This document shows, piece by piece, positions 1 to 8,979 of a stretch of DNA of 64,000 bases. The position numbers and the translations under genes are program-made. Below the pieces are notes generated by a model. It searched no databases. It saw only the letters and a program-made list of their open reading frames with translations, and had not been told where the DNA came from. This DNA is from Thioalkalivibrio sp. ALJ16. GTDB lineage: Bacteria > Pseudomonadota > Gammaproteobacteria > Ectothiorhodospirales > Ectothiorhodospiraceae. How positions within the stretch are numbered: the first letter of the stretch is position 1; the number at the start of each line of letters is the position of its first letter. The stretch covers positions 33,993 to 97,992 of the forward strand of contig NZ_KB898045.1 in NCBI RefSeq assembly GCF_000377345.1, given 5' to 3'.

Positions 1-1
1 G

Positions 2-991
2 GGCCTGAAGCGGCATGCGGGCACGGTCCACGACCCGGTGGGCAGCAGCGCCACCATGGTGAACCTGCGCGACCAGGTGCAGCGCATGGCGCAGCACGAT
101 ACCTGGGTGCTGATCACCGGCGAGCCGGGGGTGGGCAAGCAGACCTTCGCGCGCCTGCTGCATGCGCGCAGCGCGCGGCGCGAGAGCCCGTTCATCGTGG
201 TCTCGGTGGGCTCGCTGTCCGGCGAGGAGGCGATTGCCGAGCTGTTCGGCAGCGAGCAGGGCGAGCACGTGCGCTACGGGCTGCTGGAGCAGGCCGCCGG
301 GGGGGTGCTGTTCCTGGACGAGGTCGCGGAGATGGACCTGCAGACCCAGGGCCGCCTGCTGCACGCACTGGACACCCAGCGCATCACCCGTATCGGTGGC
401 AACCAGCCGATCAGTGTAAACGTGCGCGTGATCGCGGCAACCCAGTATGATCTGGCGGAGGCAGTGGCGCAGGGCCACTTCCGCGAGGACCTGTACTACC
501 GGCTCAATGTCCTGCCACTGACGATCCCGCCGCTGCGCGAGCACCCGGAGGACATCCCGGAACTGCTGGAATGCCACATGCGCCACCTGCATCAGCAGGA
601 GGGGCTGCCGGTGCGCGCGTTTCAGCGCCCGGCCCTGGAGCGGTTGCAGCAGTATCACTGGCCGGGCAATGTGCGCGAGCTGCGCAACCTGGTGCAGCGG
701 CTGATGATCCTGGGCTCTGGCGACGAGATCACCCGTGACGAGGTGGAGCGTACCCTGACCGGTCAGCCGCAGCGCGGCGAGGAGGCCGGGGAGGGCGTGC
801 TGGCGATCCCCGACCTGCCGCTGCGCGAGGCTCGCGAGCAGTTCGAGCGCGAATACCTGCAGCAGCAGCTGGAGCGGTCCGAAGGCAACATGACCCGCCT
901 GGCCGAGCGGGTCGGGCTGGAACGCACGCACCTGTACCGCAAGTTCAAGGCGCTGGGCATCGATCCCAAGCGGGTCAAGTCCGAAGGCTGA
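2..991 (+). CDS. ntrX: NtrX-like AAA+ response regulator, 5'-truncated
   Basis: C-terminal part of an NtrC-family transcriptional regulator; the reading frame is open to the left edge, so the receiver domain lies outside the window. Visible parts are a Walker A (GEPGVGK), a Walker B (GGVLFLDEVAEM), the arginine-finger region (HFREDLYYRLNV), the WPGNVREL sensor II segment and a C-terminal Fis-type helix-turn-helix. The GAFTGA loop that contacts sigma-54 is not recognisable: the expected position reads GSEQGEHVRYG. The gene lies directly upstream of trkA and trkH, an order I recall for ntrYX in related gammaproteobacteria. That context and the degenerate loop favour NtrX over NtrC. Which targets it controls cannot be read from the sequence. 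Confidence 0.85.
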   Translation, partial: GLKRHAGTVHDPVGSSATMVNLRDQVQRMAQHDTWVLITGEPGVGKQTFARLLHARSARRESPFIVVSVGSLSGEEAIAELFGSEQGEHVRYGLLEQAAGGVLFLDEVAEMDLQTQGRLLHALDTQRITRIGGNQPISVNVRVIAATQYDLAEAVAQGHFREDLYYRLNVLPLTIPPLREHPEDIPELLECHMRHLHQQEGLPVRAFQRPALERLQQYHWPGNVRELRNLVQRLMILGSGDEITRDEVERTLTGQPQRGEEAGEGVLAIPDLPLREAREQFEREYLQQQLERSEGNMTRLAERVGLERTHLYRKFKALGIDPKRVKSEG

Positions 992-1014
992 ACCCGCGCC
1001 GCCACGGGAGTCGC

Positions 1015-2394
1015 ATGAAGCACATCATCATTCTGGGGGCCGGTCAGGTCGGGCAGTCGCTGGCGGAGGCCCTGAGCGCCGACGGTATCGACATCACGGT
1101 GGTCGACTACCGTGCCGAGATGCTGGCCGAGCTGGAAGACCGCTTCGACATCAAGACCATCCACGGCTTTGCCGCGCACCCCTCGGTGCTGGAGGCGGCG
1201 GGGGCGCAGGATGCGTCGATGCTGATCGCGGTGACCAACTCCGACGAGACCAACATGGTCGCCTGTCAGGTGGCCTCCACTCTGTTCAACATCGAGACCA
1301 AGATCGCCCGCGTCCGCGCCCGGGACTATCACGAGACCCCGGCGCTGTTCGCGCAGGACGCGATGCCGGTGGACATGCTGATCTCGCCCGAGGCGATCGT
1401 GACCAGCCACATCCAGCGTCTGATCGAGCACCCCGGCTCGCTGCAGGTGCTGGAGTTCGCCGAGGGCCGCGTCTCGCTGGTGGGCGTGCGCGCCTACTAC
1501 GGCGGGCCGCTGGTGGGGCACGAGCTGAAGAACCTGCAAAGCGACATGCCCGGGATCCAGACCCGGGTGGCGGCCATCTTTCGCAAGGACCGTCCGATCC
1601 AGCCCGACGGCTCGACGGTGATCGAGGCCGACGACGAGGTGTTCTTCGTGGCCGCGAAGAAGAACATCCGCGCGGTGACGTCCGAGCTGCGCAAGCTGGA
1701 AAAGCCGTACAAGCGCATCCTGATCGCCGGCGGCGGCAACATCGGCGAACGCCTGGCCGAGACCCTCAGCAAGCGCTACCGGGTCAAGGTGATCGAGCGC
1801 GATTCCGAACGCGCCGACTACCTGGCGCGCTCCCTTCCGGGCAACGTGCTGGTGCTGCAGGGGGACAGTTCGGACGACCGTTTCCTGGAATCCATCAATG
1901 TCGAACACAGCGACGTGTTCTGCGCGGTGACCAACGACGACCAGGCCAACATCTTCGCCGGGATGCTGGCCAAGCGCTGGGGCGTGCGCAAGGTGATGTC
2001 GCTGATCAATCGGCCGAGCTACGTGGACCTGCTGCAAAGCGGCGCGATCGACGTCGCGATCTCGCCGCAGCAGGCGACCATAAGCGCGCTGCTGGCGCGG
2101 GTGCGCGAGGGCGGTACCGCCACCGTGCATACCCTGCGTCGCGGTGCGGCCGAGGCGATCGAGACCGTGGTGAATGGCGATGCCCGCACCTCTCAGGTCG
2201 TCGGCCGCCGGATCGACGAGATCGATTTCCCCGAGGGCACCAGTCTCGGGGCGGTGGTGCGCGACGAGGAGGTCATCATCCCGCACCGGGACACGCTGAT
2301 CGCGGCCGGTGACCACGTGATCCTGTTCGTGACCGACCGCCGCAAAGTGAAGCAGGTCCAGCGCCTGTTCCAGCCGACGGCGCTGTTCTTCTAG
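1015..2394 (+). CDS. trkA: Trk potassium uptake protein TrkA
   Basis: Peripheral NAD(H)-binding regulatory subunit of the Trk K+ uptake system, 459 aa, the usual family length. There are two RCK/KTN halves, each opening with a Rossmann glycine motif: GAGQVGQSLAEAL at residues 7-19 and GGGNIGERLAETL near residue 240. Each half is followed by a TrkA-C domain. The ATG follows a GGGAG-type ribosome site. It sits 24 nt after the NtrX-like gene and 9 nt before trkH, so the three probably share a transcript. The protein should gate the TrkH channel at the inner membrane, a central task in a salt-adapted cell. Confidence 0.97.
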   Translation: MKHIIILGAGQVGQSLAEALSADGIDITVVDYRAEMLAELEDRFDIKTIHGFAAHPSVLEAAGAQDASMLIAVTNSDETNMVACQVASTLFNIETKIARVRARDYHETPALFAQDAMPVDMLISPEAIVTSHIQRLIEHPGSLQVLEFAEGRVSLVGVRAYYGGPLVGHELKNLQSDMPGIQTRVAAIFRKDRPIQPDGSTVIEADDEVFFVAAKKNIRAVTSELRKLEKPYKRILIAGGGNIGERLAETLSKRYRVKVIERDSERADYLARSLPGNVLVLQGDSSDDRFLESINVEHSDVFCAVTNDDQANIFAGMLAKRWGVRKVMSLINRPSYVDLLQSGAIDVAISPQQATISALLARVREGGTATVHTLRRGAAEAIETVVNGDARTSQVVGRRIDEIDFPEGTSLGAVVRDEEVIIPHRDTLIAAGDHVILFVTDRRKVKQVQRLFQPTALFF

Positions 2395-2403
2395 GCGGCG
2401 TCT

Positions 2404-3858
2404 ATGCTGCATCTCGCGTCCACCGCCCGCCTGCTCGGGATGTTGCTGACCCTCTTCAGCCTGTCCATGCTGCCGCCGGCGGCGATCGGCTTCCTGTACG
2501 GCGAGGCTACCGCCTGGGTGTTCCTGCAGGCGTTCGCGCTGCTGCTGCTGATCGGCGGTCTGCTGTGGGGGCCGCTGTACCGGGCGCGGCGCGAACTGCA
2601 GGCACGCGACGGCTTCATCCTGGTGGTGCTGTTCTGGCTGGGGCTGGGGATCGCCGGGGCCACGCCGCTGTTCCTGGACCCGAACCTGCAGGTCTCGTTC
2701 ACCGACGCCGCGTTCGAGTCCATGTCCGGCCTGACCACGACCGGGGCCACGGTGCTGACCGGACTCGACGACCTGCCGCGGGCCCTGCTGTGGTATCGCC
2801 AGCAGCTGCAGTGGATGGGCGGCATGGGGATCATCGTGCTGGCCGTGGCCATCCTGCCGCTGCTGGGCGTCGGCGGCATGCAGCTGTTCAAGGCCGAGAC
2901 CCCGGGCCCGATCCGCGACAACAAGCTGACCCCGCGCATCGCCGAGACCGCACGCAACCTCTGGTACATCTACCTGGGCCTGACCGTGGCCTGCGCACTG
3001 GCCTACTGGGCCGCCGGCATGGAGGCGTTCGATGCCGTCGCGCATGCCTTTTCGACCGTCGCGATTGGCGGATTTTCGCCATACGACGCGAGTATCGGCC
3101 ACTTCGAAAGCGCGCGAATCGAGGCCGTGGCCATTGTCTTCATGGTGCTGGCGGGCATGAACTTCGCCCTGCATTTCCTCGCGTTTCACCGCGCCTCCGC
3201 GGGCCCCTACCGCCGTGACGAGGAGTTGCGGACCTATCTGCTGCTGCTCGCGGGTGCCGGCGTGATCGTGGTGGCCTTCATGCTCTGGAGCGGCTTTGCC
3301 AGCGAACCCTCGGAGGCCCTGCGCAAGGGCCTGTTCCATGTGGTGTCGATCGCGACGACGACCGGTTTCACCACGGACAGCTTCTATCTCTGGCCGGGTT
3401 TTCTTCCCGTGCTGCTGATCTTCCTGTCGTTTATCGGGGCCTGCACCGGTTCCACGGGGGGCGGGATGAAGGTCGTGCGCGTCCTGCTTCTGATGAAACA
3501 GGGGCAGCGCGAGATCAAACGGCTCATCCATCCGCACGCGCGGATCACTGTGAAGGTGAATGGCAAGGAGGCGCCGGACCGCGTGGTCCAGGCCGTGTGG
3601 GGCTTTCTCGCCGCCTACGTGATGGTGTTTGTCGTGATGATGCTCCTGCTGATGGTGACTGGGCTGGACCAGGTCACTGCGTTCTCGGCGGTTGCGGCCA
3701 CGCTGAACAATCTGGGCCCGGGGCTGGGCGAGGTCGGGGCCAACTATGCCGGCATCAACGACTTCAGCAAGTGGGTGCTGGTGCTGGCCATGCTGATGGG
3801 ACGGCTGGAAATCTTTACCGTGCTGGTGCTTCTGTCGCCCGCCTTCTGGCGGCGTTAG
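2404..3858 (+). CDS. trkH: Trk potassium uptake channel TrkH
   Basis: Membrane pore subunit of the Trk K+ transporter, 484 aa. It has about ten hydrophobic segments and four pore-loop repeats, recognisable as SGLTTTGAT, AIGGFS, TTTGFTTD and NNLGPGLG, each carrying the filter glycine of this superfamily. The charged end of the third repeat and the ending LLSPAFWRR are normal for TrkH. It directly follows trkA, and the two products form one transporter. The start ATG at 2404 is the first in frame after the trkA stop. Confidence 0.97.
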   Translation: MLHLASTARLLGMLLTLFSLSMLPPAAIGFLYGEATAWVFLQAFALLLLIGGLLWGPLYRARRELQARDGFILVVLFWLGLGIAGATPLFLDPNLQVSFTDAAFESMSGLTTTGATVLTGLDDLPRALLWYRQQLQWMGGMGIIVLAVAILPLLGVGGMQLFKAETPGPIRDNKLTPRIAETARNLWYIYLGLTVACALAYWAAGMEAFDAVAHAFSTVAIGGFSPYDASIGHFESARIEAVAIVFMVLAGMNFALHFLAFHRASAGPYRRDEELRTYLLLLAGAGVIVVAFMLWSGFASEPSEALRKGLFHVVSIATTTGFTTDSFYLWPGFLPVLLIFLSFIGACTGSTGGGMKVVRVLLLMKQGQREIKRLIHPHARITVKVNGKEAPDRVVQAVWGFLAAYVMVFVVMMLLLMVTGLDQVTAFSAVAATLNNLGPGLGEVGANYAGINDFSKWVLVLAMLMGRLEIFTVLVLLSPAFWRR

Positions 3859-3898
3859 CCTGAAAGCATGCAAAGCGGCGTGGCGCGGGAGGTGCCCC

Positions 3899-4246
3899 AT
3901 GAGCGACATGATTGAGCGTTTCCAGAACATGCTGGATGGCGGACAGGATTCCGCGATGCTGCGTTTCTCGCTGGGGAATGCCCTGGCGACTGACGGCCAG
4001 CTGGAGGCGGCGGTCCCGCATCTGGAGCGGGCACTCGCGCTGGATGGTGGCTATTCCGCGGCCTGGAAGCTGCTGGCCAGGACCCTGGTCGAGCTGGAGC
4101 GCCCGGAGGCGGCCCTCTCCGCCTGCGAGCAGGGTATCCGGGTCGCCACGGACAAAGGCGACCTGCAGGCGGCGAAGGAGATGGAAGTCTTCGCCAGGCG
4201 CGCCCGCAAGCAGCAGGCGGCTGCGGACGGGCCCGGGGACGCATGA
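3899..4246 (+). CDS. Small TPR-repeat protein
   Basis: A 115-aa protein made of about two and a half tetratricopeptide units: LRFSLGNALATDGQLEAAVPHLERAL, then a second helix pair with YSAAWKLLARTLVELERPEAA. No signal peptide or catalytic motif. TPR units mediate protein contacts; the partner is unknown. A GGGAGG ribosome site precedes the ATG, and the last four bases (ATGA) overlap the start of the acyltransferase gene, suggesting translational coupling. Similar short TPR proteins are common in gammaproteobacteria without an assigned role. Confidence 0.85.
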   Translation: MSDMIERFQNMLDGGQDSAMLRFSLGNALATDGQLEAAVPHLERALALDGGYSAAWKLLARTLVELERPEAALSACEQGIRVATDKGDLQAAKEMEVFARRARKQQAAADGPGDA

Positions 4247-5220
4247 GTTCCAGCGACGAGCGCGCCGCGCGCGGCACCGATGCCGGTGCCTACCAGGCAC
4301 CCCTGACCGCGGCCCATTTCGCGCCGCGCTACTGGGGCAGCTGGCTGCTGCTGGGGCTGGCCTGGGTGCTGCAGGAACTGCCGCGCCCGGCCGTGCGCGT
4401 AATGGCGCGCGGCCTAGGGCGTCTGATCCGCCGTCTCGCCGGGCGCAGCCGCGTGATCGCCGAGCGCAACCTCGAACTGTGCTTCCCGGAGCTGAGCCCC
4501 GCCGAGCGTGCCCAGCGCCTGGAGGCCTACTACCGCTATCAGGCCCAGACCGTGCTGGATTACGGGCTGCTGTGGTTCGGCAAGCCCGGGCAGCACGCCG
4601 CGCGGATCCGTATCGAAGGCCTCGAGCACTACGAACGCCTGCGCGATGCCGGCACGCCGGTGATCATCCTCGCGCCGCATTCGCTGGCGCTGGACTACGG
4701 CGGCGTGCGCATGAGCCAGATGCACGACGGCGTCTCGTTCGCCAAGCCGATGAAGAACCCGGTGCTGGAGTGGATCAATCACCGCAGCCGCACCCGCTAC
4801 TCGGGTGACATTTTCGCCCGCGAGCAGGGGCTGCGCCCGGCCATTCGCCAGCTGCGGCGCGGTCGCTTCTTCTACTACCTGCCGGACGAGGACCTGGGCG
4901 CCGAGGGCGCGGTCTTCGTGGACTTCTTCGGTGTGAAGAAGGCCACGCTGACAGCCCTGGCGCGGCTGGCGCGCATGTCGAAGGCGGCGGTGCTGCCGAG
5001 CTTCGCCTGGTATGACGGCGCGGCGGACCAGTACGTGATGCGGCTCTGGCCGCCCATGGACGGCTATCCCTCCGGTGACGATGCAGTGGATGCCCGCCAG
5101 ATGAATGTGGCCGTGGAACGCGGCATCGAACAGGCACCGGCGCAATACCTGTGGAGCCTGCGGCTGTTCCGCACCCGCCCCGACGGCGAGGCCTCGCTCT
5201 ACCCCGACCGCAGGCGCTGA
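4243..5220 (+). CDS. lpxL: Lipid A biosynthesis acyltransferase (LpxL/HtrB family)
   Basis: Inner-membrane enzyme that adds a secondary acyl chain to the lipid A precursor, 325 aa. An N-terminal hydrophobic anchor (WGSWLLLGLAWVLQEL) is followed by the family's conserved segments. These include the H-x4-D catalytic motif in APHSLALDYGG and the downstream FFYYLPDEDLGAEGAVFVDFFG region. LpxL and LpxM paralogues cannot be separated from this view alone. It overlaps the TPR gene by 4 nt and precedes nei by 13 nt. Confidence 0.9.
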   Translation: MSSSDERAARGTDAGAYQAPLTAAHFAPRYWGSWLLLGLAWVLQELPRPAVRVMARGLGRLIRRLAGRSRVIAERNLELCFPELSPAERAQRLEAYYRYQAQTVLDYGLLWFGKPGQHAARIRIEGLEHYERLRDAGTPVIILAPHSLALDYGGVRMSQMHDGVSFAKPMKNPVLEWINHRSRTRYSGDIFAREQGLRPAIRQLRRGRFFYYLPDEDLGAEGAVFVDFFGVKKATLTALARLARMSKAAVLPSFAWYDGAADQYVMRLWPPMDGYPSGDDAVDARQMNVAVERGIEQAPAQYLWSLRLFRTRPDGEASLYPDRRR

Positions 5221-5233
5221 TCGACCTTCCGCG

Positions 5234-6088
5234 ATGCCCGAGGGCGATACCATCCACAAGCTGGCGCGGGCGCTCGGCCCGGTGCTGGGTACCGCCGCGC
5301 TGGAGGCCGTGGCCACTCGATCGCGACGCGGTGCGGCGCTGGTGGAACACGGGGCCATGGCCGCACGGGGCGTAAGCGCGCGCGGCAAGCACCTGCTGAT
5401 CGCGCTGGACGACGCCGCGGGTCACGCCTGGCAGCTGCGCACCCACCTGGGAATGTACGGAACCTGGCATCAATACGCGCCCGAAGCCGCCTGGAACAAG
5501 CCCGTGCAGCAGGCCTGGGCCGTGCTGCGGCTGCCGGACCGGGTGCTGGTCTGCTTCCATCCACGTGAACTGGCCTGGCAGCCCCGCTCAGAGGCGCGCG
5601 CCGACCCGGAACGCCTGGATTCGCGTGTGGGGCCGGACCTGCTGGACCCGGGTCTGGACCTGGCCGCGGTGGTCCGGCGCGTTCGCGACCGCAGCCCGCC
5701 GCCGCGCCCGATTCTGGATGTGCTGCTGGATCAGTCGCTGGCGTCCGGCATCGGGAACATCTACAAATCGGAGGTACTGTTCCTGCACCGGCGCCACCCG
5801 CTCGATCCGGTCGCCGCGATCGCGGATGACGCCCTGCAGGCGATGTATCGAGACGCGGCGCGCCTGCTGCGGCGCAACCTGAAGCCGGGGCCGCGCATCA
5901 CGCGCGAGCGGGCCGAGACCGACGAGTACCTGTACGTGTACGGGCGTCGCGGCCAGCCCTGCCGGGTCTGCGGCACAGCCATCGAGCGGGCACTGGCGGG
6001 CGAACACCTGCGTTCCACCTACTGGTGCCCGTCCTGCCAGGCAGGGAACCCGGCGCCGACTGCGGGGCACCAAAGGGGACGGCGATAA
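5234..6088 (+). CDS. nei: Nei/Fpg-family DNA glycosylase (endonuclease VIII-like)
   Basis: Base-excision repair glycosylase and AP lyase, 284 aa. The start at 5234 is chosen because it yields the N-terminus MPEGDTIHKLA, in which Pro2 and Glu3 are the catalytic residues of the family. An H2TH-type region (LLDQSLASGIGNIYKSEVLF) lies mid-protein. A C-terminal zinc finger has paired cysteines (CRVC and CPSC) around residues 241-275. MPEGDTI is typical of the Nei branch, so oxidised pyrimidines are the likely substrates. It follows the acyltransferase gene with no terminator visible. Confidence 0.92.
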   Translation: MPEGDTIHKLARALGPVLGTAALEAVATRSRRGAALVEHGAMAARGVSARGKHLLIALDDAAGHAWQLRTHLGMYGTWHQYAPEAAWNKPVQQAWAVLRLPDRVLVCFHPRELAWQPRSEARADPERLDSRVGPDLLDPGLDLAAVVRRVRDRSPPPRPILDVLLDQSLASGIGNIYKSEVLFLHRRHPLDPVAAIADDALQAMYRDAARLLRRNLKPGPRITRERAETDEYLYVYGRRGQPCRVCGTAIERALAGEHLRSTYWCPSCQAGNPAPTAGHQRGRR

Positions 6089-6106
6089 CACCGAGGAGGC
6101 GCGAAC

Positions 6107-7267
6107 ATGGTCAGGCGATATTCGGGGCGGTTGCTGGCAGCCCCCCTGCTGGGCGGATTCCTGGTGGCCTGCGGGGGCGCGGTCGGCGTTGCCGCCGAGG
6201 AGTTCTCCACCGCGAACGGTGAACTGCGGGGCGAGGTGCTGCACTCGGGACTGAATCACCCCTGGGCGATGGCCTTTCTGCCGGATGGCGGGGCGCTGAT
6301 CAGCGAGCGGCCGGGGCAGTTGCGCTACTTCCCCGATGCGAAGGACTTCGACGGTCGGGGCGAGCTGGTGTCCGGTCTTCCGGACGACCTGGTTGCGAAT
6401 AACCAGGGTGGGCTGCTGGATCTCGCGCTGCATCCGGACTACGCGGAGAACGGCTGGCTGTACTTCACCTACTCCGCGCGGGTGGAGGGCGGACAGACCA
6501 CGCGGCTCGCCCGCGGGCAGTTCACGGACGGGGCACTGGAGGCGGTCGAGGTGCTGTTCTCGGCCGCGCCGGCGGCGCGGGGCGGGCGCCACTTCGGCTC
6601 GCGTATCGCGTTCGACGATCGGGGCCATGTCTACGTCAGCGTGGGTGATCGCGGCGATGATGACCGCGCCCAGCAGAAGGATGACCACGCCGGCAGCATC
6701 GTGCGCCTGCACGATGACGGCTCGGTGCCGGACGACAACCCGTTCGTGAACACGGACGGCGCGCACCCCGAGCTGTGGGTGATCGGTGTGCGCAACCCGC
6801 AGGGCATGGTGATCGATCCCGAGACCGGCACCTTCTGGCAGAACGAGCACGGCCCGCGTGGTGGCGACGAGGTCAACATCATCGAGCGCGGCCTGAACTA
6901 TGGCTGGCCGGTGATCTCGCATGGTGGGGCGTACTCCGGTGGCCCGATCGGCACGGGCGAGTCGGAGAAGGAGGGCATGGAGTCCGCGATCCACTACTGG
7001 ACACCGGCCATCGCCCCGTCCGGCATGGCGATCCTGCGCGACCCGGCCTTCGCCGACTGGGATGGTGATCTTCTGGTCGGCGGGCTCCGGGGCCAGACCC
7101 TGCGCAGGCTGACCTTCGAAGGCCGCGAGCTGGTCAACGAGGAAGACCTGCTGCCCGAGCTTCGCCGCCGTATTCGCGATGTGCGCGTGCACGACGGTGC
7201 GATATGGGTACTGACCGACCACAACCCGGGTGAGCTGATCCGACTGACCCCGACCGATCCCGGCTGA
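6107..7267 (+). CDS. PQQ-dependent sugar dehydrogenase lipoprotein (aldose dehydrogenase type)
   Basis: A 386-aa six-bladed beta-propeller of the soluble aldose sugar dehydrogenase family (E. coli YliI-like). Family segments seen include NHPWAMAFLPDG, GGLLDLALHPDY, the HFGSRIAFDDRGHVYVSVGDRG stretch, NPQGMVIDPETG and NEHGPRGGDEVN. These correspond to propeller blades around the PQQ and Ca2+ site. The N-terminus is a lipoprotein signal: hydrophobic core, then LVAC with the lipobox Cys near residue 23. The product is probably attached to a membrane facing the periplasm. Whether the cell makes PQQ cannot be judged here. A GAGGCGCG ribosome site precedes the ATG. Confidence 0.9.
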   Translation: MVRRYSGRLLAAPLLGGFLVACGGAVGVAAEEFSTANGELRGEVLHSGLNHPWAMAFLPDGGALISERPGQLRYFPDAKDFDGRGELVSGLPDDLVANNQGGLLDLALHPDYAENGWLYFTYSARVEGGQTTRLARGQFTDGALEAVEVLFSAAPAARGGRHFGSRIAFDDRGHVYVSVGDRGDDDRAQQKDDHAGSIVRLHDDGSVPDDNPFVNTDGAHPELWVIGVRNPQGMVIDPETGTFWQNEHGPRGGDEVNIIERGLNYGWPVISHGGAYSGGPIGTGESEKEGMESAIHYWTPAIAPSGMAILRDPAFADWDGDLLVGGLRGQTLRRLTFEGRELVNEEDLLPELRRRIRDVRVHDGAIWVLTDHNPGELIRLTPTDPG

Positions 7268-7297
7268 CGAACCCCGTTTCCGGAAGGAGCCTTTGTG

Positions 7298-7939
7298 ATG
7301 TTTGCGTTTTCCGAACCGCGCATGCCCGCGCCCGAGGAGGCCCTGCCCGGGCGCGACGAGCCGCTGCCGGTCCCGCCGCGGCACATGGTACTGGGCACGC
7401 CGTTGGCGCCGCCCTATCCGGATGGCATGCAGGTACTGCATGTGGGCATGGGCTGTTTCTGGGGCGCGGAGCGGCTGTTCTGGCAGACCGATGGCGTGTA
7501 TTCGACCAGTGTGGGCTATGGCGGTGGCTACACCCGCAACCCGACCTATCGGGAGGTCTGTTCCGGGCAGACCGGGCAGACCGGGCATACGGAGCTGGTG
7601 CGTATCGTGTTCGACCCGGCCCGGGTCCCGCTCGAGACGCTGCTGCGCGTGTTCTGGGAAGGGCACGACCCGACCCAGGGCATGCGCCAGGGCAATGATG
7701 TCGGCACGCAGTACCGCTCCGCGATCTATGTGGACTCGGCCGAGCAGCAGGCGGCCGCCGAGGTCAGCCGCGAGCGCTACCAGGCCGCGCTGGACGCCGC
7801 AGGGCGCGGCGCCATCACCACGGAGATCCGGCCACTGGACGCCTGGTACTTCGCTGAGGACTACCACCAGCAGTACCTCGCCCGCGTCCCGGACGGCTAC
7901 TGCGGCCTTGGCGGCCTGTCCGTGCCCTATCCCGCCTGA
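7298..7939 (+). CDS. msrA: Peptide methionine sulfoxide reductase MsrA
   Basis: Reduces methionine-S-sulfoxide in oxidised proteins; 213 aa. The catalytic motif [11 protein letters not shown] holds the active Cys, and [18 protein letters not shown] and DYHQQYL are family signatures. I prefer the ATG at 7298 over the adjacent GTG at 7295, because GGAAGGAG sits about 8 nt upstream. The first ~45 residues before the core resemble the N-terminal extension of E. coli MsrA. It is the last gene of the rightward run that begins at the left edge. Confidence 0.96.
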   Translation: MFAFSEPRMPAPEEALPGRDEPLPVPPRHMVLGTPLAPPYPDGMQVLHVGMGCFWGAERLFWQTDGVYSTSVGYGGGYTRNPTYREVCSGQTGQTGHTELVRIVFDPARVPLETLLRVFWEGHDPTQGMRQGNDVGTQYRSAIYVDSAEQQAAAEVSRERYQAALDAAGRGAITTEIRPLDAWYFAEDYHQQYLARVPDGYCGLGGLSVPYPA

Positions 7940-7976
7940 GTATCCGTCCGGCCAGGGTGGCCGTGGGGCTAAAAAG

Positions 7977-8122
7977 GCGATTCACAGGAAGACGTGAAGA
8001 GTGGAAGACAGATCCTGTTGACCGCGACAAGCCACCGTCCACGTTGTGTGTAGTGCGATAAACGCTGCCTCAGCTCGTCACCCAAAAAAACCCTCCCATC
8101 TTCCAAACTTCCTGTGAATCGC
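7977..8122. repeat. Short inverted-repeat element, copy 1
   Basis: A 146-bp noncoding element whose ends are inverted: GCGATTCACAGGAAG at the left and CTTCCTGTGAATCGC at the right, continued inward by imperfect complementarity (GTGGAAGA against TCTTCC). A related element lies at 40638-40803. It fills the gap between the convergent msrA and amidotransferase genes. No reading frame of note lies inside. It looks like a non-autonomous mobile or structural repeat. Confidence 0.65.
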
Positions 8123-8157
8123 TTAGGGCCTGCCTTGCTCATCCACTCCGTGATGGA

Positions 8158-8979
8158 TCAGGGTTTCGTGGAGGCGTGTACGAGTGCGTGGAACAGGCGC
8201 TGATGGCGGTGCTTTTGCGGCAGGTATTCGGGGTGCCACTGCACGCCCACGCACCAGCCGTGCTCGGCCTCGATCGCCTGCACCACCCCGGATCCCTCGT
8301 GCGCGGCCACCCGCAAGCCGCGACCGAGGGTGTCCACGGCCTGGTTGTGCAGGGCGTTTACGTGCAGTGGTGTGTCGCCAAGGATGTCCGCCAGGTGGCT
8401 GCGTGGTTCCAGTGTGACCGGTTTCACCGGCAGCAGGCTGCGGGCCTGGGGCGTTTCCACGTAGAAGTCGGTCAGGTCGCGCTGCAGCGTACCGCCGCAG
8501 ACCACGTTGACCAGCTGCATGCCGCGACAGATGCCGAGGATGGGGCAGTGGTCGTCCAGGGCGCGGTGGATCAGGGCCTTTTCCAGCCGGTCGCGGTCGA
8601 TATCGAGCACGCCCCCGTGCGACTGGAACAGCCGCCGCAGCAGCCACAGCGCCGGGTAGAACAGGTAGCCAATCAGGCGCTGGGAGAGGCGGCGTTCGGC
8701 CGCGCGGATGGCATCGGCATCCGGCCCCTCGGGCAGCGTCTCGCCGTAGAGTTCCGGGTCGACGTCGGCGCCGCCGCCGATGATCAGCCCATCGAAGTGG
8801 CAGTGGCTGCGGGGCTTGCCCGGGCGCAGTCGCAAGGGCCGCCCGCCGGCGCGCCAGACGGCCAGGGCCGTAAACAGCCAGGCGGGGCCGCCGCCGTGGT
8901 CCGGCCCGGTGATGGCGATCACTGGGCGCCGGGGCGGCGGCGTCAGCGGGTCCGCGCTGGCGTGTTCAGAACCACTCAC
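8158..8979 (-). CDS. Class I glutamine amidotransferase (peptidase C26, PuuD-like)
   Basis: A 273-aa hydrolase of the gamma-glutamyl-GABA hydrolase/class I glutamine amidotransferase fold. The nucleophile elbow ILGICRGMQLVN carries the catalytic Cys, and VGVQWHPEYLP supplies the His-Glu pair. The upstream DGLIIGGGADVDP segment is the oxyanion-hole region. It starts with GTG and overlaps the amidoligase gene by 14 nt, so the two are co-translated. In this pairing its likely job is to cleave or remodel the gamma-glutamyl amide made by the amidoligase. The partner points away from a simple puuD role in putrescine breakdown. Confidence 0.9.
   Translation of the reverse strand: MSGSEHASADPLTPPPRRPVIAITGPDHGGGPAWLFTALAVWRAGGRPLRLRPGKPRSHCHFDGLIIGGGADVDPELYGETLPEGPDADAIRAAERRLSQRLIGYLFYPALWLLRRLFQSHGGVLDIDRDRLEKALIHRALDDHCPILGICRGMQLVNVVCGGTLQRDLTDFYVETPQARSLLPVKPVTLEPRSHLADILGDTPLHVNALHNQAVDTLGRGLRVAAHEGSGVVQAIEAEHGWCVGVQWHPEYLPQKHRHQRLFHALVHASTKP

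Noticed and set aside
763..3930. A leftward 1055-codon open frame opposite ntrX, trkA and trkH
   Set aside because: It mirrors well-supported genes, is rich in His, Gln and Arg runs, and lacks recognisable domains.
5588..7867. A leftward 759-codon open frame opposite nei, the sugar dehydrogenase and msrA
   Set aside because: Same GC-driven shadow effect; it crosses three real genes and their spacers.
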